Positions 46,079 to 55,352 are shown, numbered from the stretch's first letter. The stretch: 64,000 bases of DNA from Chitinophagaceae bacterium (GCA_019638615.1 JAHBTL010000030.1:25956-89955); one strand, 5' to 3'. The notes: generated by a model from the letters alone, not told the origin. Made by a program: numbers and translations.

Positions 46079-47356
46079 TCAGCCCCCCAATAAATTATCT
46101 TTTTCCCCGTCTTCCAGCAAATTCAGGTCAATCGAGTCCTGGCCTGAAATACCTTCTATTGAACCCCGGATATGGGCTGCATTTAACAAAACCTTTTCCA
46201 GGCTTTTTTCCCGGGCTTTCCATAGCTTTTCCATGGCATCCCGTTCTTTTTGAATAGATATTTTCATCGCCAGAAAACCTTCCCGTATAGCCTTCCATTG
46301 TTCGCTAAACTCGCGCCCGGTTAAATAATCATACAAAAGATGCATTTTATCGCCCTTATTTTCCTGGCTTTTAGTGGCATTGTATACTTTTATAATCCCA
46401 TCACGCAAAATATGCGCCAATGCGCGTACTTCGGTAAAAGAGCATATCCACACGCCGCTGCGCTCACCAAACTGTTCCATATCCTTTGGCATGGTTTGCG
46501 TAACAATAACAGCTATATCGGCGCCCCGGCTGCGCATGTCTATTTTGAGCTTTTCAATCCAGTCTGCAGCAAAATGTTGCGTCCGTTTGCTCTCATAAAT
46601 AATTTTACCGCATTCCTGCCCGTACTGGTTGCGTACTGTTTGAATGCAATCGGCCCCTTTAGCTCCCTTGCCCACCTCGGTTACAAGGTCAAACGGAAAA
46701 CCATTGCGCAACAGATCCTCCAGTAAAAGTTCCTGTACTTCCCCCTGCATCTGCATCGACCCCTGCTCGGCTTTTCGTTTCATCTGGTCTATCAGCTTTT
46801 TCTGATCCTCAAGCTGTTTTTCCATCTCCTTCATACGAAGCTGGTGCTCCGTTTCCCGGTTCGCAATCTTTTGTTCTTCAATTTTTCTTACTTCTTCCGA
46901 AATCCGTTCCCGTTCCTCCAGCAGCTTTTTCTGCACCTGTATATCCATTTCCTGCTCCCGGTTTTTCAATTCCTGCTCCCTGCGTAAAAAGTCCAGCTCT
47001 TTTGTACGGGCCTCTTTCAATTTCTCCTCGTTGTCCTTATTGGACTGCTGCAGCAGGCGCAACTGGTTCTCAAAGTCGGCGCTTATGTTCTTACGCAGGC
47101 TTTCCTCTATCGATTGCTGCAGCTTAACTTTTTCGTCGGATAGCTTTTTAGCAAACTCCAGCTCTTTTTGCTGTGCCTGTTGTTGCAACAACTGTTCTTT
47201 TTTAAGAAATTCCTCCTGCCGCTTCTGTATTTCTTCTTCTTTTTGTTGCACGAATTTCTTCATCTGTTCTCTCAACTGCTGCTTATATTCCTCGGAAACC
47301 GCATCCTCCATCTGAAATTTATGACCGCAGTTGGGGCATTTAATCTCTGTTGCCAT
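46079..47356 (-). CDS. DUF2130 protein with zinc ribbon and long coiled coil
   Basis: A 425-residue protein. An N-terminal CPNCGHKF half zinc-ribbon is followed by a charged Glu/Lys/Gln-rich coiled coil (~25-215) and the C-terminal DUF2130 domain (~220-400), which contains GADCIQTV, CGKIIYESKRTQHFAADWIEKLK and VIVTQTMPKD. That pattern resembles a PD-(D/E)XK nuclease fold (Asp, then Glu-x-Lys). No signal peptide is seen. The cellular role is not established; DNA processing is plausible. Confidence 0.88.
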   Translation of the reverse strand: MATEIKCPNCGHKFQMEDAVSEEYKQQLREQMKKFVQQKEEEIQKRQEEFLKKEQLLQQQAQQKELEFAKKLSDEKVKLQQSIEESLRKNISADFENQLRLLQQSNKDNEEKLKEARTKELDFLRREQELKNREQEMDIQVQKKLLEERERISEEVRKIEEQKIANRETEHQLRMKEMEKQLEDQKKLIDQMKRKAEQGSMQMQGEVQELLLEDLLRNGFPFDLVTEVGKGAKGADCIQTVRNQYGQECGKIIYESKRTQHFAADWIEKLKIDMRSRGADIAVIVTQTMPKDMEQFGERSGVWICSFTEVRALAHILRDGIIKVYNATKSQENKGDKMHLLYDYLTGREFSEQWKAIREGFLAMKISIQKERDAMEKLWKAREKSLEKVLLNAAHIRGSIEGISGQDSIDLNLLEDGEKDNLLGG

Positions 47357-47430
47357 TGCATTAAAATTTTTACAAGTTTACAAAACAAGCAAAAAATCAA
47401 TATATTTAATGTTTTTCTTAAATACCTGAC

Positions 47431-48303
47431 ATGATCACAAGAAGAAAACTTTTGAAACAATCCCTGCTGCTTTCTGCATTAATGCATACAGGCGCATTCA
47501 AAAAATTAATGGCTGCCATGCCGGCATCTTCTTTTAAAATCGGCGCCTGCGACTGGTCTATCGGCAAGCACAGCAATATTGAGGCTTTTGAAGTTGCGAA
47601 AACGATCGGTCTCGACGGTATTATGGTGGATATGGGCTCGGTTGAGAACCAGCTTCACATCAGGCAGAAAGAATTACAACAGGCCTATCTTAAAAAATCT
47701 GCCGAAACAGGCATCGCTATCTCCAGTCTTGCGATGGGTGTTTACAACCGTATACCCTTTCATTCCGACCCCAATACGGAACAATGGGTGAGTGAATCAA
47801 TAGACGCCACCAAAAACCTGGGTGTAACGGTATTATTGCTTGCATTTTTTAATGCCAGCGATTTGCGGAACGATGACGCGCGGAAAGCCTCAGCCGTTCG
47901 CCTGCTTCGCTCACTTGCTCCACGGGCCGAAAAGCAGGGAGTAATACTGGGTATAGAATCGTACCTGGATGCAAAAGAACACATGGAAATCATCAACAAA
48001 GTAGGTTCTAAAAACCTTAAAGTATATTACGATTTTCGCAATACCGCCGATGCCGGACACGATACCGTAGCCGAATTTAAAAAGCTGGATAAGGATATGA
48101 TATGCGAGCTGCACATGAAAGAAAATGGCTTCCTGCTGGACAAGGGAAGCGTTGACTGGAAGAAAGTGAGTGAAGCCATTTATGAAAAGGGCTATCGCGG
48201 CGACGGATGGATGCAGATTGAAGGCGCCATTCCCAAAGGGGGAGATATCGTTGAAAGCTATAAACACAATTTGTCTTATTTACGCACACTGTTTAATAAA
48301 TAA
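47431..48303 (+). CDS. Sugar phosphate isomerase/epimerase (xylose isomerase-like TIM barrel), exported
   Basis: A 290-residue protein with a Tat-like signal (MITRRKLLKQSLLLSAL). The rest is an AP-endonuclease-2/xylose-isomerase-like TIM barrel with IESYLDAKEHMEII, VYYDFRNTADAGHD and ICELHMKENGF, positions where this fold binds divalent metal (Glu, Asp, His, Glu). Such exported members occur next to sugar dehydrogenase-like proteins in Bacteroidota and Planctomycetes. It sits 6 nt before the PVC-type haem protein gene and is surely cotranscribed with it. Confidence 0.85.
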   Translation: MITRRKLLKQSLLLSALMHTGAFKKLMAAMPASSFKIGACDWSIGKHSNIEAFEVAKTIGLDGIMVDMGSVENQLHIRQKELQQAYLKKSAETGIAISSLAMGVYNRIPFHSDPNTEQWVSESIDATKNLGVTVLLLAFFNASDLRNDDARKASAVRLLRSLAPRAEKQGVILGIESYLDAKEHMEIINKVGSKNLKVYYDFRNTADAGHDTVAEFKKLDKDMICELHMKENGFLLDKGSVDWKKVSEAIYEKGYRGDGWMQIEGAIPKGGDIVESYKHNLSYLRTLFNK

Positions 48304-48309
48304 AAAAAG

Positions 48310-51180
48310 ATGACCCGCCAGCTCAGTTATTTATTCGCGCTTGTCTTTATAATCGTTTCCTGTAAGCAACCGTCCTCTAAAGCAAAAACAGATCTGGATA
48401 TTTATTTACCCGACGACCTGGAGGTTACACTCTGGGCCTCCTCTCCCATGCTGTACAATCCTACCAATATGGATATTGACGCCAGGGGCAGGGTGTGGGT
48501 AACCGAAGCAGTGAATTACAGGAACTTCAACAATGACCCTCAGAAATTTCATCATCGCAACCAGGGCGACCGCATCGTAATACTGGAAGATACCGACCAG
48601 GACGGAGTGGCAGATTCCGCGAAGGTTTTTGTACAGGATACCAGCCTGGTTGCACCTATGGGCATTGCTGTTATAGGCAATAAAATAGTGGTTTCATGCG
48701 CTCCTAGTATTATTGTATACACCGACGAGAATGGAGATGACCGGCCGGATAAAAAAGAAGTTTTCCTCACCGGCTTTGGCGGAAAGGACCATGACCATTC
48801 TTTACACGCCGTTGTTGGCGGCCCCGATGGTAAATGGTATTTTAATACCGGCAACGCGGGCCCTCACATCGTTACCGATAAAAGCGGGTGGACGTTGCGT
48901 TCAGGCAGTATATACAAAGGAGGATCGCCGTACAATACCCAAAATGAAGGCAATATGAGGAGTGATGATGGCAGGGTATGGGTAGGCGGACTTGCCTTAA
49001 CCGTAAACCCTGACGGAACAGGTTTGGCGGTGAAAGGCCATAATTTCCGGAATGCATATGAACTCACTGTGGATTCTTATGGCAATTTCTGGCAGAATGA
49101 CAATGATGATGAAGTGGCGGCATGCCGCGTATCGTGGCTTGTGGAAGGAGGGAATGCCGGGTTTTTCAGCGCCGATGGCACACGCTCCTGGCAGGCCGAC
49201 CAGCGCCCCGACCAGGATATTTTTACGGCACACTGGCACCAGGAGGATCCCGGAGTAATGCCCGTGGGAGACAGGAGCGGCGCCGGTGCTCCTACAGGCA
49301 TTACTGTAAACGAAAGCGATGCGCTGGGTAAAAAATACCTGGGCATGGTGTTAAGCGCCGATGCAGGAAGAAATGTGATTTTTGGCTATCACCCCAAAAA
49401 GGAAAAATCGGGCTGGATACCTGCAGACAAATCCAACTTTATTACTTCGCTTGGCCAGGACAATGCAATGTATGTTTGGAATGACACGGCTGCAAACAAA
49501 CTAAAAGAAAAATGGTTTCGCCCCAGTGATGTTACCATTGGAACAGACGGCGCTATATATGTAGCAGATTGGTATGATCCGGTAGTAGGCGGTCACCAGA
49601 TGCAGGACACACTGAACTTTGGAAGAATATACAGGATTACCCCTAAAAATAAAAAACTTACTGCGCCCAGGATCGATCTTAGCAATACGGCGGGACAAAT
49701 AGATGCGCTAAAAAACCCGGCAGTGAATGTTCGTTTCCTGGCTTTTGAAGCACTCAAAAAACAGGGAGATGCAGTAGTGGAAGCGGTGAGCAATTTACTG
49801 AAAGACAACAATCCATATGTGCAGGCAAGGGCGATCTGGCTGCTGCCTCAACTCGGCGAGCAGGGAAAAACGGCTGCCACATCGCTTCTTAAAGATGAGA
49901 ACGAAATTACAAGAGCAACGGCTTTGAGATCATTGCGCGTAACCGTAACCGATATATTACCCTATGCCGTACAACTACAAAACGACCCCTCCGCCTATGT
50001 ACGGCGGGAAGTAGCCCAGGCATTGGTTGGTGTTCCTTACGAACAGGCAAAACCGGTATTGCTGGAACTGGTTAAACAATACCCGGAAAATGATAAATGG
50101 TACCTGAATGCCGTATGCGGAGCATTTTCAGGACACGAAGAAGATATTTACCCGGAAATAAAAAACTTACTGGCTGCCGGAGAAACGCCTTCGCAATGGA
50201 GCTCCAAGATGGTTGATTTCGCATGGGGACTTCACCCGGTGACAGCATTAAACGACCTGAAACAAAGGGCTACAGACGCGTCGTTAACTGTAAAAGACAG
50301 GCGGGCTGCCATTACCGCCATCGCGTTTATGAAGGACAAAAAAGCTGCTGAAGCCATGCTTGAATTAAACAAAAGCAGTTTGCAGGATGTAACCGAACAA
50401 GCAACATACTGGCTTTCTTTCCGCCAGGGCAATGACTGGTATTCGTTGTTAAACTGGAAAAACATCCAGCTCAATACCGCTTACGAACGCAAACTCGCCG
50501 GTATGAAAGCCCGGCTGCTGGCTGTGCTTGATGAACGCCTCGCATTAAATGCGCGCAGGAGCAGATTAGAGCAAATGACAAGAGATTCCCTGGGTGGACA
50601 ATTGTTAATGGGACTGGCATCTGAAAATAAATTTCCCAAAGAACTGGTTCCCGCTATGGAAGAGCTGATCTTTAAAAATCCGGATATAGCGGTAAGAGTA
50701 CAGGCCAGCAAATACTTCAAACAACCCGGCGTAACCAGCCAGTATTCTATTGCTGAAATTGCCGCGCTGAAAGGTGATGCGACGAATGGAAAAACTGTTT
50801 TTACCACCTACTGTGCCTCCTGCCACAAAATAAACGGCGCCGGTAACGATATTGGGCCCGAGCTAAGTAATATCGGCAAAAAGTTCGACAAAACGGGGCT
50901 GCTGGACGCCATCATTCATCCAAGTGCAGCTATACTTTTAGGCTATGAGCCCTGGCTGATCAACACCAAAGATGGTGGCTCCTTCTTTGGGTTCGTAGTA
51001 AGTGAAAACAAACAAACGATCACCGTGAAAGATGTTGCGGGGCAGAAACATACCATTGCTATTGATAATATAAGCTCACGGAAAAAACAGGATAACAGCC
51101 TTATGCCGGAGCCCGCAGTAGCCGGCGTATCGGAACAACAACTGGCTGACGTGAGTGAATACCTGTTAGGAAAAAAATAA
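48310..51180 (+). CDS. PVC-type haem-binding protein: dehydrogenase-like propeller, HEAT repeats, cytochrome c
   Basis: A 956-residue lipoprotein (lipobox IIVSC near residue 18). Residues ~30-440 are a beta-propeller of the membrane-bound dehydrogenase type (MDIDARGRVWVTEAVNYR, DHDHSLHAVVGGPDGKWYFNTG, IYVADWYDPVVGG). Helical HEAT-like repeats follow (~460-800). A C-terminal cytochrome c domain with CASCHKINGAGNDIGPELS (~835) is the haem site and ends with a Planctomycete/Verrucomicrobia-type C-terminal region. It may oxidise a sugar or other alcohol in the periplasm and pass electrons to the haem, with the neighbouring isomerase processing the product. Substrate unknown. Confidence 0.9.
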   Translation: MTRQLSYLFALVFIIVSCKQPSSKAKTDLDIYLPDDLEVTLWASSPMLYNPTNMDIDARGRVWVTEAVNYRNFNNDPQKFHHRNQGDRIVILEDTDQDGVADSAKVFVQDTSLVAPMGIAVIGNKIVVSCAPSIIVYTDENGDDRPDKKEVFLTGFGGKDHDHSLHAVVGGPDGKWYFNTGNAGPHIVTDKSGWTLRSGSIYKGGSPYNTQNEGNMRSDDGRVWVGGLALTVNPDGTGLAVKGHNFRNAYELTVDSYGNFWQNDNDDEVAACRVSWLVEGGNAGFFSADGTRSWQADQRPDQDIFTAHWHQEDPGVMPVGDRSGAGAPTGITVNESDALGKKYLGMVLSADAGRNVIFGYHPKKEKSGWIPADKSNFITSLGQDNAMYVWNDTAANKLKEKWFRPSDVTIGTDGAIYVADWYDPVVGGHQMQDTLNFGRIYRITPKNKKLTAPRIDLSNTAGQIDALKNPAVNVRFLAFEALKKQGDAVVEAVSNLLKDNNPYVQARAIWLLPQLGEQGKTAATSLLKDENEITRATALRSLRVTVTDILPYAVQLQNDPSAYVRREVAQALVGVPYEQAKPVLLELVKQYPENDKWYLNAVCGAFSGHEEDIYPEIKNLLAAGETPSQWSSKMVDFAWGLHPVTALNDLKQRATDASLTVKDRRAAITAIAFMKDKKAAEAMLELNKSSLQDVTEQATYWLSFRQGNDWYSLLNWKNIQLNTAYERKLAGMKARLLAVLDERLALNARRSRLEQMTRDSLGGQLLMGLASENKFPKELVPAMEELIFKNPDIAVRVQASKYFKQPGVTSQYSIAEIAALKGDATNGKTVFTTYCASCHKINGAGNDIGPELSNIGKKFDKTGLLDAIIHPSAAILLGYEPWLINTKDGGSFFGFVVSENKQTITVKDVAGQKHTIAIDNISSRKKQDNSLMPEPAVAGVSEQQLADVSEYLLGKK

Positions 51181-51207
51181 GAGCGTCAGGGAACGCTCTT
51201 ATTTTTA
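51172..51207. terminator. Bidirectional terminator
   Basis: AAGAGCGT and ACGCTCTT form an 8-bp stem around a short loop overlapping the stop codon of the PVC-type gene. It is followed by ATTTTT on the plus strand and ATTTTTTT on the minus strand, so it can end transcription from both the haem gene and the convergent 111-residue gene. Confidence 0.85.
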
Positions 51208-51228
51208 AAATACATTACTTACTATATA

Positions 51229-51564
51229 CTATTCATTATGGAGATCATCAAAATCATCTTCGAAGTTCCTGATATTGCCTTCGGTTCCGAAGCGAAGCCT
51301 GAGTAATTTATTGGTCGCTTTATGATTCAGTTTATACAGCTGAGATTCCGCACCGGGAAATTTTTCGTTGGTAGTATTATTGTTCTTCCTGATGAACTGT
51401 ATCAGCCATTCCGATATTTCGCTTCTTGTCATGCTGGTGGTTGATGATTCGTCTTTTCGGAAATTCAATGCTTCGAGAATACTGACAATCGCTTCGAAGT
51501 TATCCGGATCTGGAATTACTCCCAGACTTTTATAAGTATTCAGAATTATAAGAAGCCTGTTCAT
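51229..51564 (-). CDS. Unknown 111-residue protein downstream of a TPP riboswitch
   Basis: I do not recognise this family. The protein is soluble and polar, with no signal peptide or membrane segment. A helical N-terminal half contains LNTYKSLGVIPDPDNFEAIV; a Ser/Thr/Asn-rich middle and an acidic C-terminus (NFEDDFDDLHNE) follow. Codon use resembles its neighbours. It is the first full-length gene downstream of a TPP riboswitch on the same strand, about 205 nt away. It may belong to the riboswitch transcript or may have its own promoter (TTTG-N19-TACCTTAT is a weak candidate near 51610-51640). Confidence 0.6.
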   Translation of the reverse strand: MNRLLIILNTYKSLGVIPDPDNFEAIVSILEALNFRKDESSTTSMTRSEISEWLIQFIRKNNNTTNEKFPGAESQLYKLNHKATNKLLRLRFGTEGNIRNFEDDFDDLHNE

Positions 51565-51598
51565 TTATTATTAGTATTCTTAGGGTTGAGGGACTGAT

Positions 51599-51691
51599 TC
51601 AAAAATACAATAAGGTAATGTGAGTTATACTATTTGCAAAGAAGGTTACCGTATTTATTAACATATGTAAAACAAACAGCTGTTTTTTCAT
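51599..51691 (-). other. 30-codon signal-peptide-like open frame after the TPP riboswitch
   Basis: ATG at 51691 opens a 30-residue frame, MKKQLFVLHMLINTVTFFAN and ten more residues, ending at 51599. Two lysines followed by a hydrophobic stretch look like a Sec signal peptide. In Bacteroidota, TPP riboswitches often precede thiamine transporter or TonB-receptor genes, whose products begin this way. The frame could be the decayed start of such a gene, a leader peptide, or chance. There is no clear ribosome-binding site. Confidence 0.35.
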
Positions 51692-51736
51692 CTGCCAACA
51701 CTTATTATAATTTTAAAATTTACCGGTAATATAGCG

Positions 51737-51768
51737 AAAAGGGCTTTAGTGTGAACTAAAACCCTTTT
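51737..51768 (-). terminator. Hairpin forming the riboswitch expression platform
   Basis: On the minus strand, AAAAGGGTTTTAGT and ACTAAAGCCCTTTT form a 14-bp stem with one mismatch and a TCAC loop. It starts 2 nt after the end of the TPP aptamer. The T residues are mostly inside the stem and the tail reads CGCTATATT, so it is not a textbook terminator; it is nevertheless the natural candidate for the switching hairpin. Confidence 0.6.
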
Positions 51769-51770
51769 GC

Positions 51771-51853
51771 TTCCCTGCATTTCATTCGCCGGAATTACCC
51801 GGAGCATGTTCAATGGGTATAATCTCAGGTTTATTTAAACCACCCCAAGGGAA
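51771..51853 (-). ncRNA. TPP riboswitch (THI element)
   Basis: The minus strand carries the full TPP aptamer consensus in order: TTCCCTTGGGGTG (P1/P2 5' sides), a short P3 hairpin GTTTAAATAAAC, the conserved CTGAGATTATACCC, then TTGAACATGCTCCGGGTAA, TTCCGGCGAA and the closing GCAGGGAA that pairs with TTCCCT. About 83 nt long. It should sense thiamine pyrophosphate. No recognisable thiamine biosynthesis or transport gene follows on that strand; only the 30-codon frame and the unknown 111-residue gene lie downstream. Confidence 0.93.
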
Positions 51854-52047
51854 TCATTATAGCATGTTCTAAAACTGTGCCACACTATGTTAATCCACAA
51901 CAATCAAAAATTTTTCTTTTCAGGCTGACAATCATTGTAAGGTGTAAAGTAAAATTCGCTGTTATTTTTTTATGCAAGCTGGCATGGATGGCAACATTCT
52001 TGTATAAAGTTATACGTCATTCATTACCAGACTTAAAATTTTTTGTT

Positions 52048-52218
52048 ATGAAATTTTTATTAGGCATTCTGTTGGTTGGTTTATCTTTAACCGCATGTAA
52101 TAATACCGGTGATTCTGCTACTGATAGCAACACTGAAATAAGCTCGCCGCAAGATACAGGGGATACATCAGCATTATCACCGGCAGATACTACTGTACAT
52201 AAAGATACCATCCAATGA
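52048..52218 (+). CDS. Small lipoprotein, 56 residues
   Basis: MKFLLGILLVGLSLTAC is a complete lipoprotein signal with lipobox SLTAC (Cys17). The mature 40 residues are Ser/Thr/Asp-rich and disordered (NNTGDSATDSNTEISS and so on), as in many short Bacteroidota surface or periplasmic lipoproteins of unknown role. The start at 52048 was chosen because the upstream in-frame sequence has no signal-like character. It stands alone between the riboswitch and the convergent methyltransferase gene. Confidence 0.65.
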   Translation: MKFLLGILLVGLSLTACNNTGDSATDSNTEISSPQDTGDTSALSPADTTVHKDTIQ

Positions 52219-52311
52219 TACAGATGAAGAGAAGAAGTGAAGCTGAAATTTAATAAGACCTTCACTTCTTTTATATTATAGTGAGCCACACTGCCATTCA
52301 TGCCCCGTATA

Positions 52312-53511
52312 CTATTTTTTTCTGAACAGGGCTGTAAACATTGTATCCGATTTATGATGATAGCCCTTTAGCAATTTCATTTCAACCAGGTTCAGTGTAT
52401 CGTCCTTCACTATATGATCAACGATCATTTCATTTTCCATTTTAAATACCGAACAGGTTATGTAAAAAAAGTAACCGCCCGACTTTACCTGCGATGCGGC
52501 ATTCATAACGATTTGCTGCTGCAAACCCTGATAGTAACCTATTTGCTCCTGCTTAAAAAAATGAAGCGACTCCGGGGTGCGGCTCCAGGTTCCTGATCCT
52601 GAGCAGGGTGCATCGCATATTACCAGGTCGAAGGGAGAAAGAGCAAGTGATGACAACCCTGTGTTTTGTGTAAGATCCAACTGCAATATTTGCTGTATAC
52701 TGACGCCTGCAGCAGCCAGCCTTTTTTGCAGGTTGTTAAGAATAGACGGACGAATGTCTGAAACCGTTAAGCTTATTTTACCAAAAAGGTCGGCAGCAAG
52801 AATAGATTTGCCACCGCTTGCAGCACAACTATCCCATACGTTCATTTTTGAAGGAAATATATGTTGAGATACAGACAATACCTGCTGGGAATTATAATCC
52901 TGTACCACCGCTTCTTTGTTCAGGGCAATTACTTCTTCAATTTTAGTCAGATTATTGAAGGCAAGGCAATCGTTATTACCGGTATCGCGAAAATCAATTC
53001 CCGCTTTTTGCAACTTATGCCTGACCTGCTTTTCAAAACCCCGCCGGATACGAATAAAAACATCCGGCTGTACAAAAAAAGAATTACAGAAGCTTTCATG
53101 ATTCATTTCTCCACTTAATAGGTTTGCCCACGGAAAAACCTGCCCCGTTGTAAAATTGACAGGAAGATTGCCGAAAAACCGGTTCACTGACCGCAGCTTT
53201 GCCTCTGTATCCTGATTTAAGAAAGAAGCCCACTCAGGTTTCAGGACTTTTAATAAATGATCGTTTTCAGTAGTAGTACAAAGAAATAAGCCTGTGATGA
53301 TCAGTTCCCGTACAGACAAAGGGTTATTCTCAGCCAGTTTGCCCAACCGGTAATAACAATAACATAAGTGGCTTATTTGCCTCCTGTCGTTGGAGCCGTA
53401 TTTTTTATTAGAAGAAAAAAAAGTCCTGAGATATGCCGCAAGCGGCTGCCCCCCCTTATATTGCCTGATTATATCATTGGCCGTATTTAGCCAGGAATGA
53501 TACCTGCTCAC
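52312..53511 (-). CDS. RsmB/NOP-family RNA cytosine-C5 methyltransferase
   Basis: A 399-residue protein with the Rossmann SAM-binding motif VWDSCAASGGKS and both cysteines of the RNA m5C methyltransferases: DAPCSGSGTW (Cys near residue 301) and TCSVFKMENE (catalytic Cys near 352). The N-terminal ~170 residues are a helical NusB-like region as in RsmB, so 16S rRNA is the likely substrate. It is the last gene of a leftward run, starting 4 nt after the stop of the preceding lipoprotein gene. Confidence 0.9.
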   Translation of the reverse strand: MSRYHSWLNTANDIIRQYKGGQPLAAYLRTFFSSNKKYGSNDRRQISHLCYCYYRLGKLAENNPLSVRELIITGLFLCTTTENDHLLKVLKPEWASFLNQDTEAKLRSVNRFFGNLPVNFTTGQVFPWANLLSGEMNHESFCNSFFVQPDVFIRIRRGFEKQVRHKLQKAGIDFRDTGNNDCLAFNNLTKIEEVIALNKEAVVQDYNSQQVLSVSQHIFPSKMNVWDSCAASGGKSILAADLFGKISLTVSDIRPSILNNLQKRLAAAGVSIQQILQLDLTQNTGLSSLALSPFDLVICDAPCSGSGTWSRTPESLHFFKQEQIGYYQGLQQQIVMNAASQVKSGGYFFYITCSVFKMENEMIVDHIVKDDTLNLVEMKLLKGYHHKSDTMFTALFRKK

Positions 53512-53515
53512 TCTT

Positions 53516-54364
53516 TTACCGGTAATAGTAATTTACGGTTGCTTTTTTACCACTCAGCAAATGTGTTTGAACAGCCTTAACAGGCTTGTTCAGATTATTG
53601 TATTCATATACAATCGTGAAAGCGTCATCCTCTGACGGGTCTTCGTAGCGAACTTCATTGGAAGGGCTGCACAACCCGGGCATAAAAAATCCCGTAAGCA
53701 GCATATCCGTGCCGAAGTTCATAGCAGAAACTTTATCATCGTACTGGAGCGAAATCACCTGCGGGGGATCGTTTGTCTGGCTGTCGTCTTTGAACTCCAT
53801 TGTTATTATGCTGATGTTACCTTTCGCATCGCGGGCATACGTGGTATGATGCGAAACAAACTCTATATCATCAGTATCTACATCGTATAGCTTATAATCA
53901 GTCAACTGGCCATTGTTATTATAAGCATATACCGCACTGTCGCTGAATGGATCCCCGCCTAAATCAAAACCCCGGAAAACAGAATAAGTGTACTGCGTAC
54001 CGTTATTATGGATAATGCCGACCACGCTGTCTTCCAGTACAGGATTCCCCTTGTCCAGGAATCTTCCAAACTCCACATAACGTTCGACCAGTCCGGCACT
54101 ATTCCGGTAGTACCTGTACTCTGTTTCCACGTTTAAATCACTTACATCAATAACCAGGTTGTTTATTTTACTTAATCTTTTTTCACTGTCGTAAAAAAAA
54201 GTTGCTACGGTGGAATCGGTTCCGCCATCTTCTTTCGAAACCATTTTGGCGAGCAAGCCTCCTTCGGGTACGGGAGGCTCATCCGTATCCCTCTCCAATG
54301 AACTCTCTTTTGAACAGGAAAACAACAGCAAAGTTCCTAAAAGCATGATTAACAACGATTTCAT
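53516..54364 (-). CDS. YD-like repeat lipoprotein, paralogue 3
   Basis: A 282-residue lipoprotein (lipobox LLLFSC, about residue 17). The rest is beta-rich with motifs reminiscent of single YD/RHS repeats (FFYDSEKRLSKI, YAYNNNGQLTDYKLY, YEYNNLNKPVKAVQ) and ends NYYYR. It is the third of three tandem paralogues that share lipobox, order of motifs and the aromatic-Arg C-terminus. It is closest to paralogue 2 (shared NFG..LL.G and VRYED segments). Likely cell-surface or periplasmic; function unknown. Confidence 0.7.
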   Translation of the reverse strand: MKSLLIMLLGTLLLFSCSKESSLERDTDEPPVPEGGLLAKMVSKEDGGTDSTVATFFYDSEKRLSKINNLVIDVSDLNVETEYRYYRNSAGLVERYVEFGRFLDKGNPVLEDSVVGIIHNNGTQYTYSVFRGFDLGGDPFSDSAVYAYNNNGQLTDYKLYDVDTDDIEFVSHHTTYARDAKGNISIITMEFKDDSQTNDPPQVISLQYDDKVSAMNFGTDMLLTGFFMPGLCSPSNEVRYEDPSEDDAFTIVYEYNNLNKPVKAVQTHLLSGKKATVNYYYR

Positions 54365-54444
54365 ATTATTTCATTTCGCCGGTATTACACCAAATGTATA
54401 CAGTAAATAAGGAATAAAAAAGAAATTAGCAACGCATAGTGCGA

Positions 54445-55338
54445 TTACCTGTAATAAAACCTGGTTACAGCACGTTGCACCCCATCTCCCCGAAGAACCA
54501 TCGTTTCAGGAAGATCAAACTCATTATATGTATAAATATATTCCTCCTGGTAATCTTCATAGCGTACTTTTATGTAATTGTTAACGGATGGCCATCCATA
54601 CCTGTCTATTCCCATTAAAAGACATTCATACCCAAAGTTCAAAGGATTCGGCTTATTATCATACTCATCAATGAAAAAGTCCGTTAACGGATCTCCGGTA
54701 TTATCATAGTTTTCATTACCACTTACTTTTATAATGTTACCCGCATTGTTGTATGTATATTCCAGCCTTTCCGCCTCAAAGTAATTGTTTGCAGACAGAT
54801 CTTTGCGAAACACCTGCTGCAGGTCTAACTGTCCTTTATTGTTGTAGCCGTAAGCAATGCTATCCCTCGTAACCTCGGATGGATGAATGAACGGGTCAAG
54901 AATAATATAGTGAATGCTGTGAGTATACTGCTTGTTCAGCGGGTCATAAAAAACATGGTAAAGGGAGCTGTCTGTCCGTTGCAGGTCAAAGCCCACATAA
55001 TGAAACAATACCGGCACCAGGCGTTCAATAATCCCCCCGCTGTTCCGGTATAACCTCAACTCCAGGTTATAGTAACTCACATTTATTAAATCATTCCCAA
55101 ACGATTCATCTGTAGCTTTAACAAGTTTGCCATTGGTATCGTAGAAATAACGCAATACTACAGAATCTTCCGCTCCATATACAGTAACTATTCTTTCAGG
55201 CAACCGGATCTGTATGGGATCGGGTGTATCATCATCCGGTAATTGTGGCTCTTCAGGCAGCTCCGTAGAAACCTCTTTTTGACAGGATATAAAAAGAACA
55301 GGTAAAAGGGTAAGGATTAAAAAAAGAGCCCGTTTCAT
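54445..55338 (-). CDS. YD-like repeat lipoprotein, paralogue 2
   Basis: A 297-residue lipoprotein (lipobox PVLFISC, about residue 19, followed by QKEVSTELPEEPQLP). Repeated strand-turn motifs YFYDTNGKLVKA, YGYNNKGQLDLQQVF and YTYNNAGNIIKVSG correspond to those in its neighbours, and it ends RFYYR. The gene lies 14 nt after paralogue 1 and 80 nt before paralogue 3. Probably exported to the envelope; no function can be assigned. Confidence 0.7.
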   Translation of the reverse strand: MKRALFLILTLLPVLFISCQKEVSTELPEEPQLPDDDTPDPIQIRLPERIVTVYGAEDSVVLRYFYDTNGKLVKATDESFGNDLINVSYYNLELRLYRNSGGIIERLVPVLFHYVGFDLQRTDSSLYHVFYDPLNKQYTHSIHYIILDPFIHPSEVTRDSIAYGYNNKGQLDLQQVFRKDLSANNYFEAERLEYTYNNAGNIIKVSGNENYDNTGDPLTDFFIDEYDNKPNPLNFGYECLLMGIDRYGWPSVNNYIKVRYEDYQEEYIYTYNEFDLPETMVLRGDGVQRAVTRFYYR

Positions 55339-55352
55339 AGTTGAAAAAAATA

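Noticed and set aside
46340-47434. Long plus-strand frames opposite the DUF2130 gene, rich in Cys, Phe and Leu
   Set aside because: They are antisense shadows of the Lys/Glu/Gln-rich coiled-coil coding sequence.
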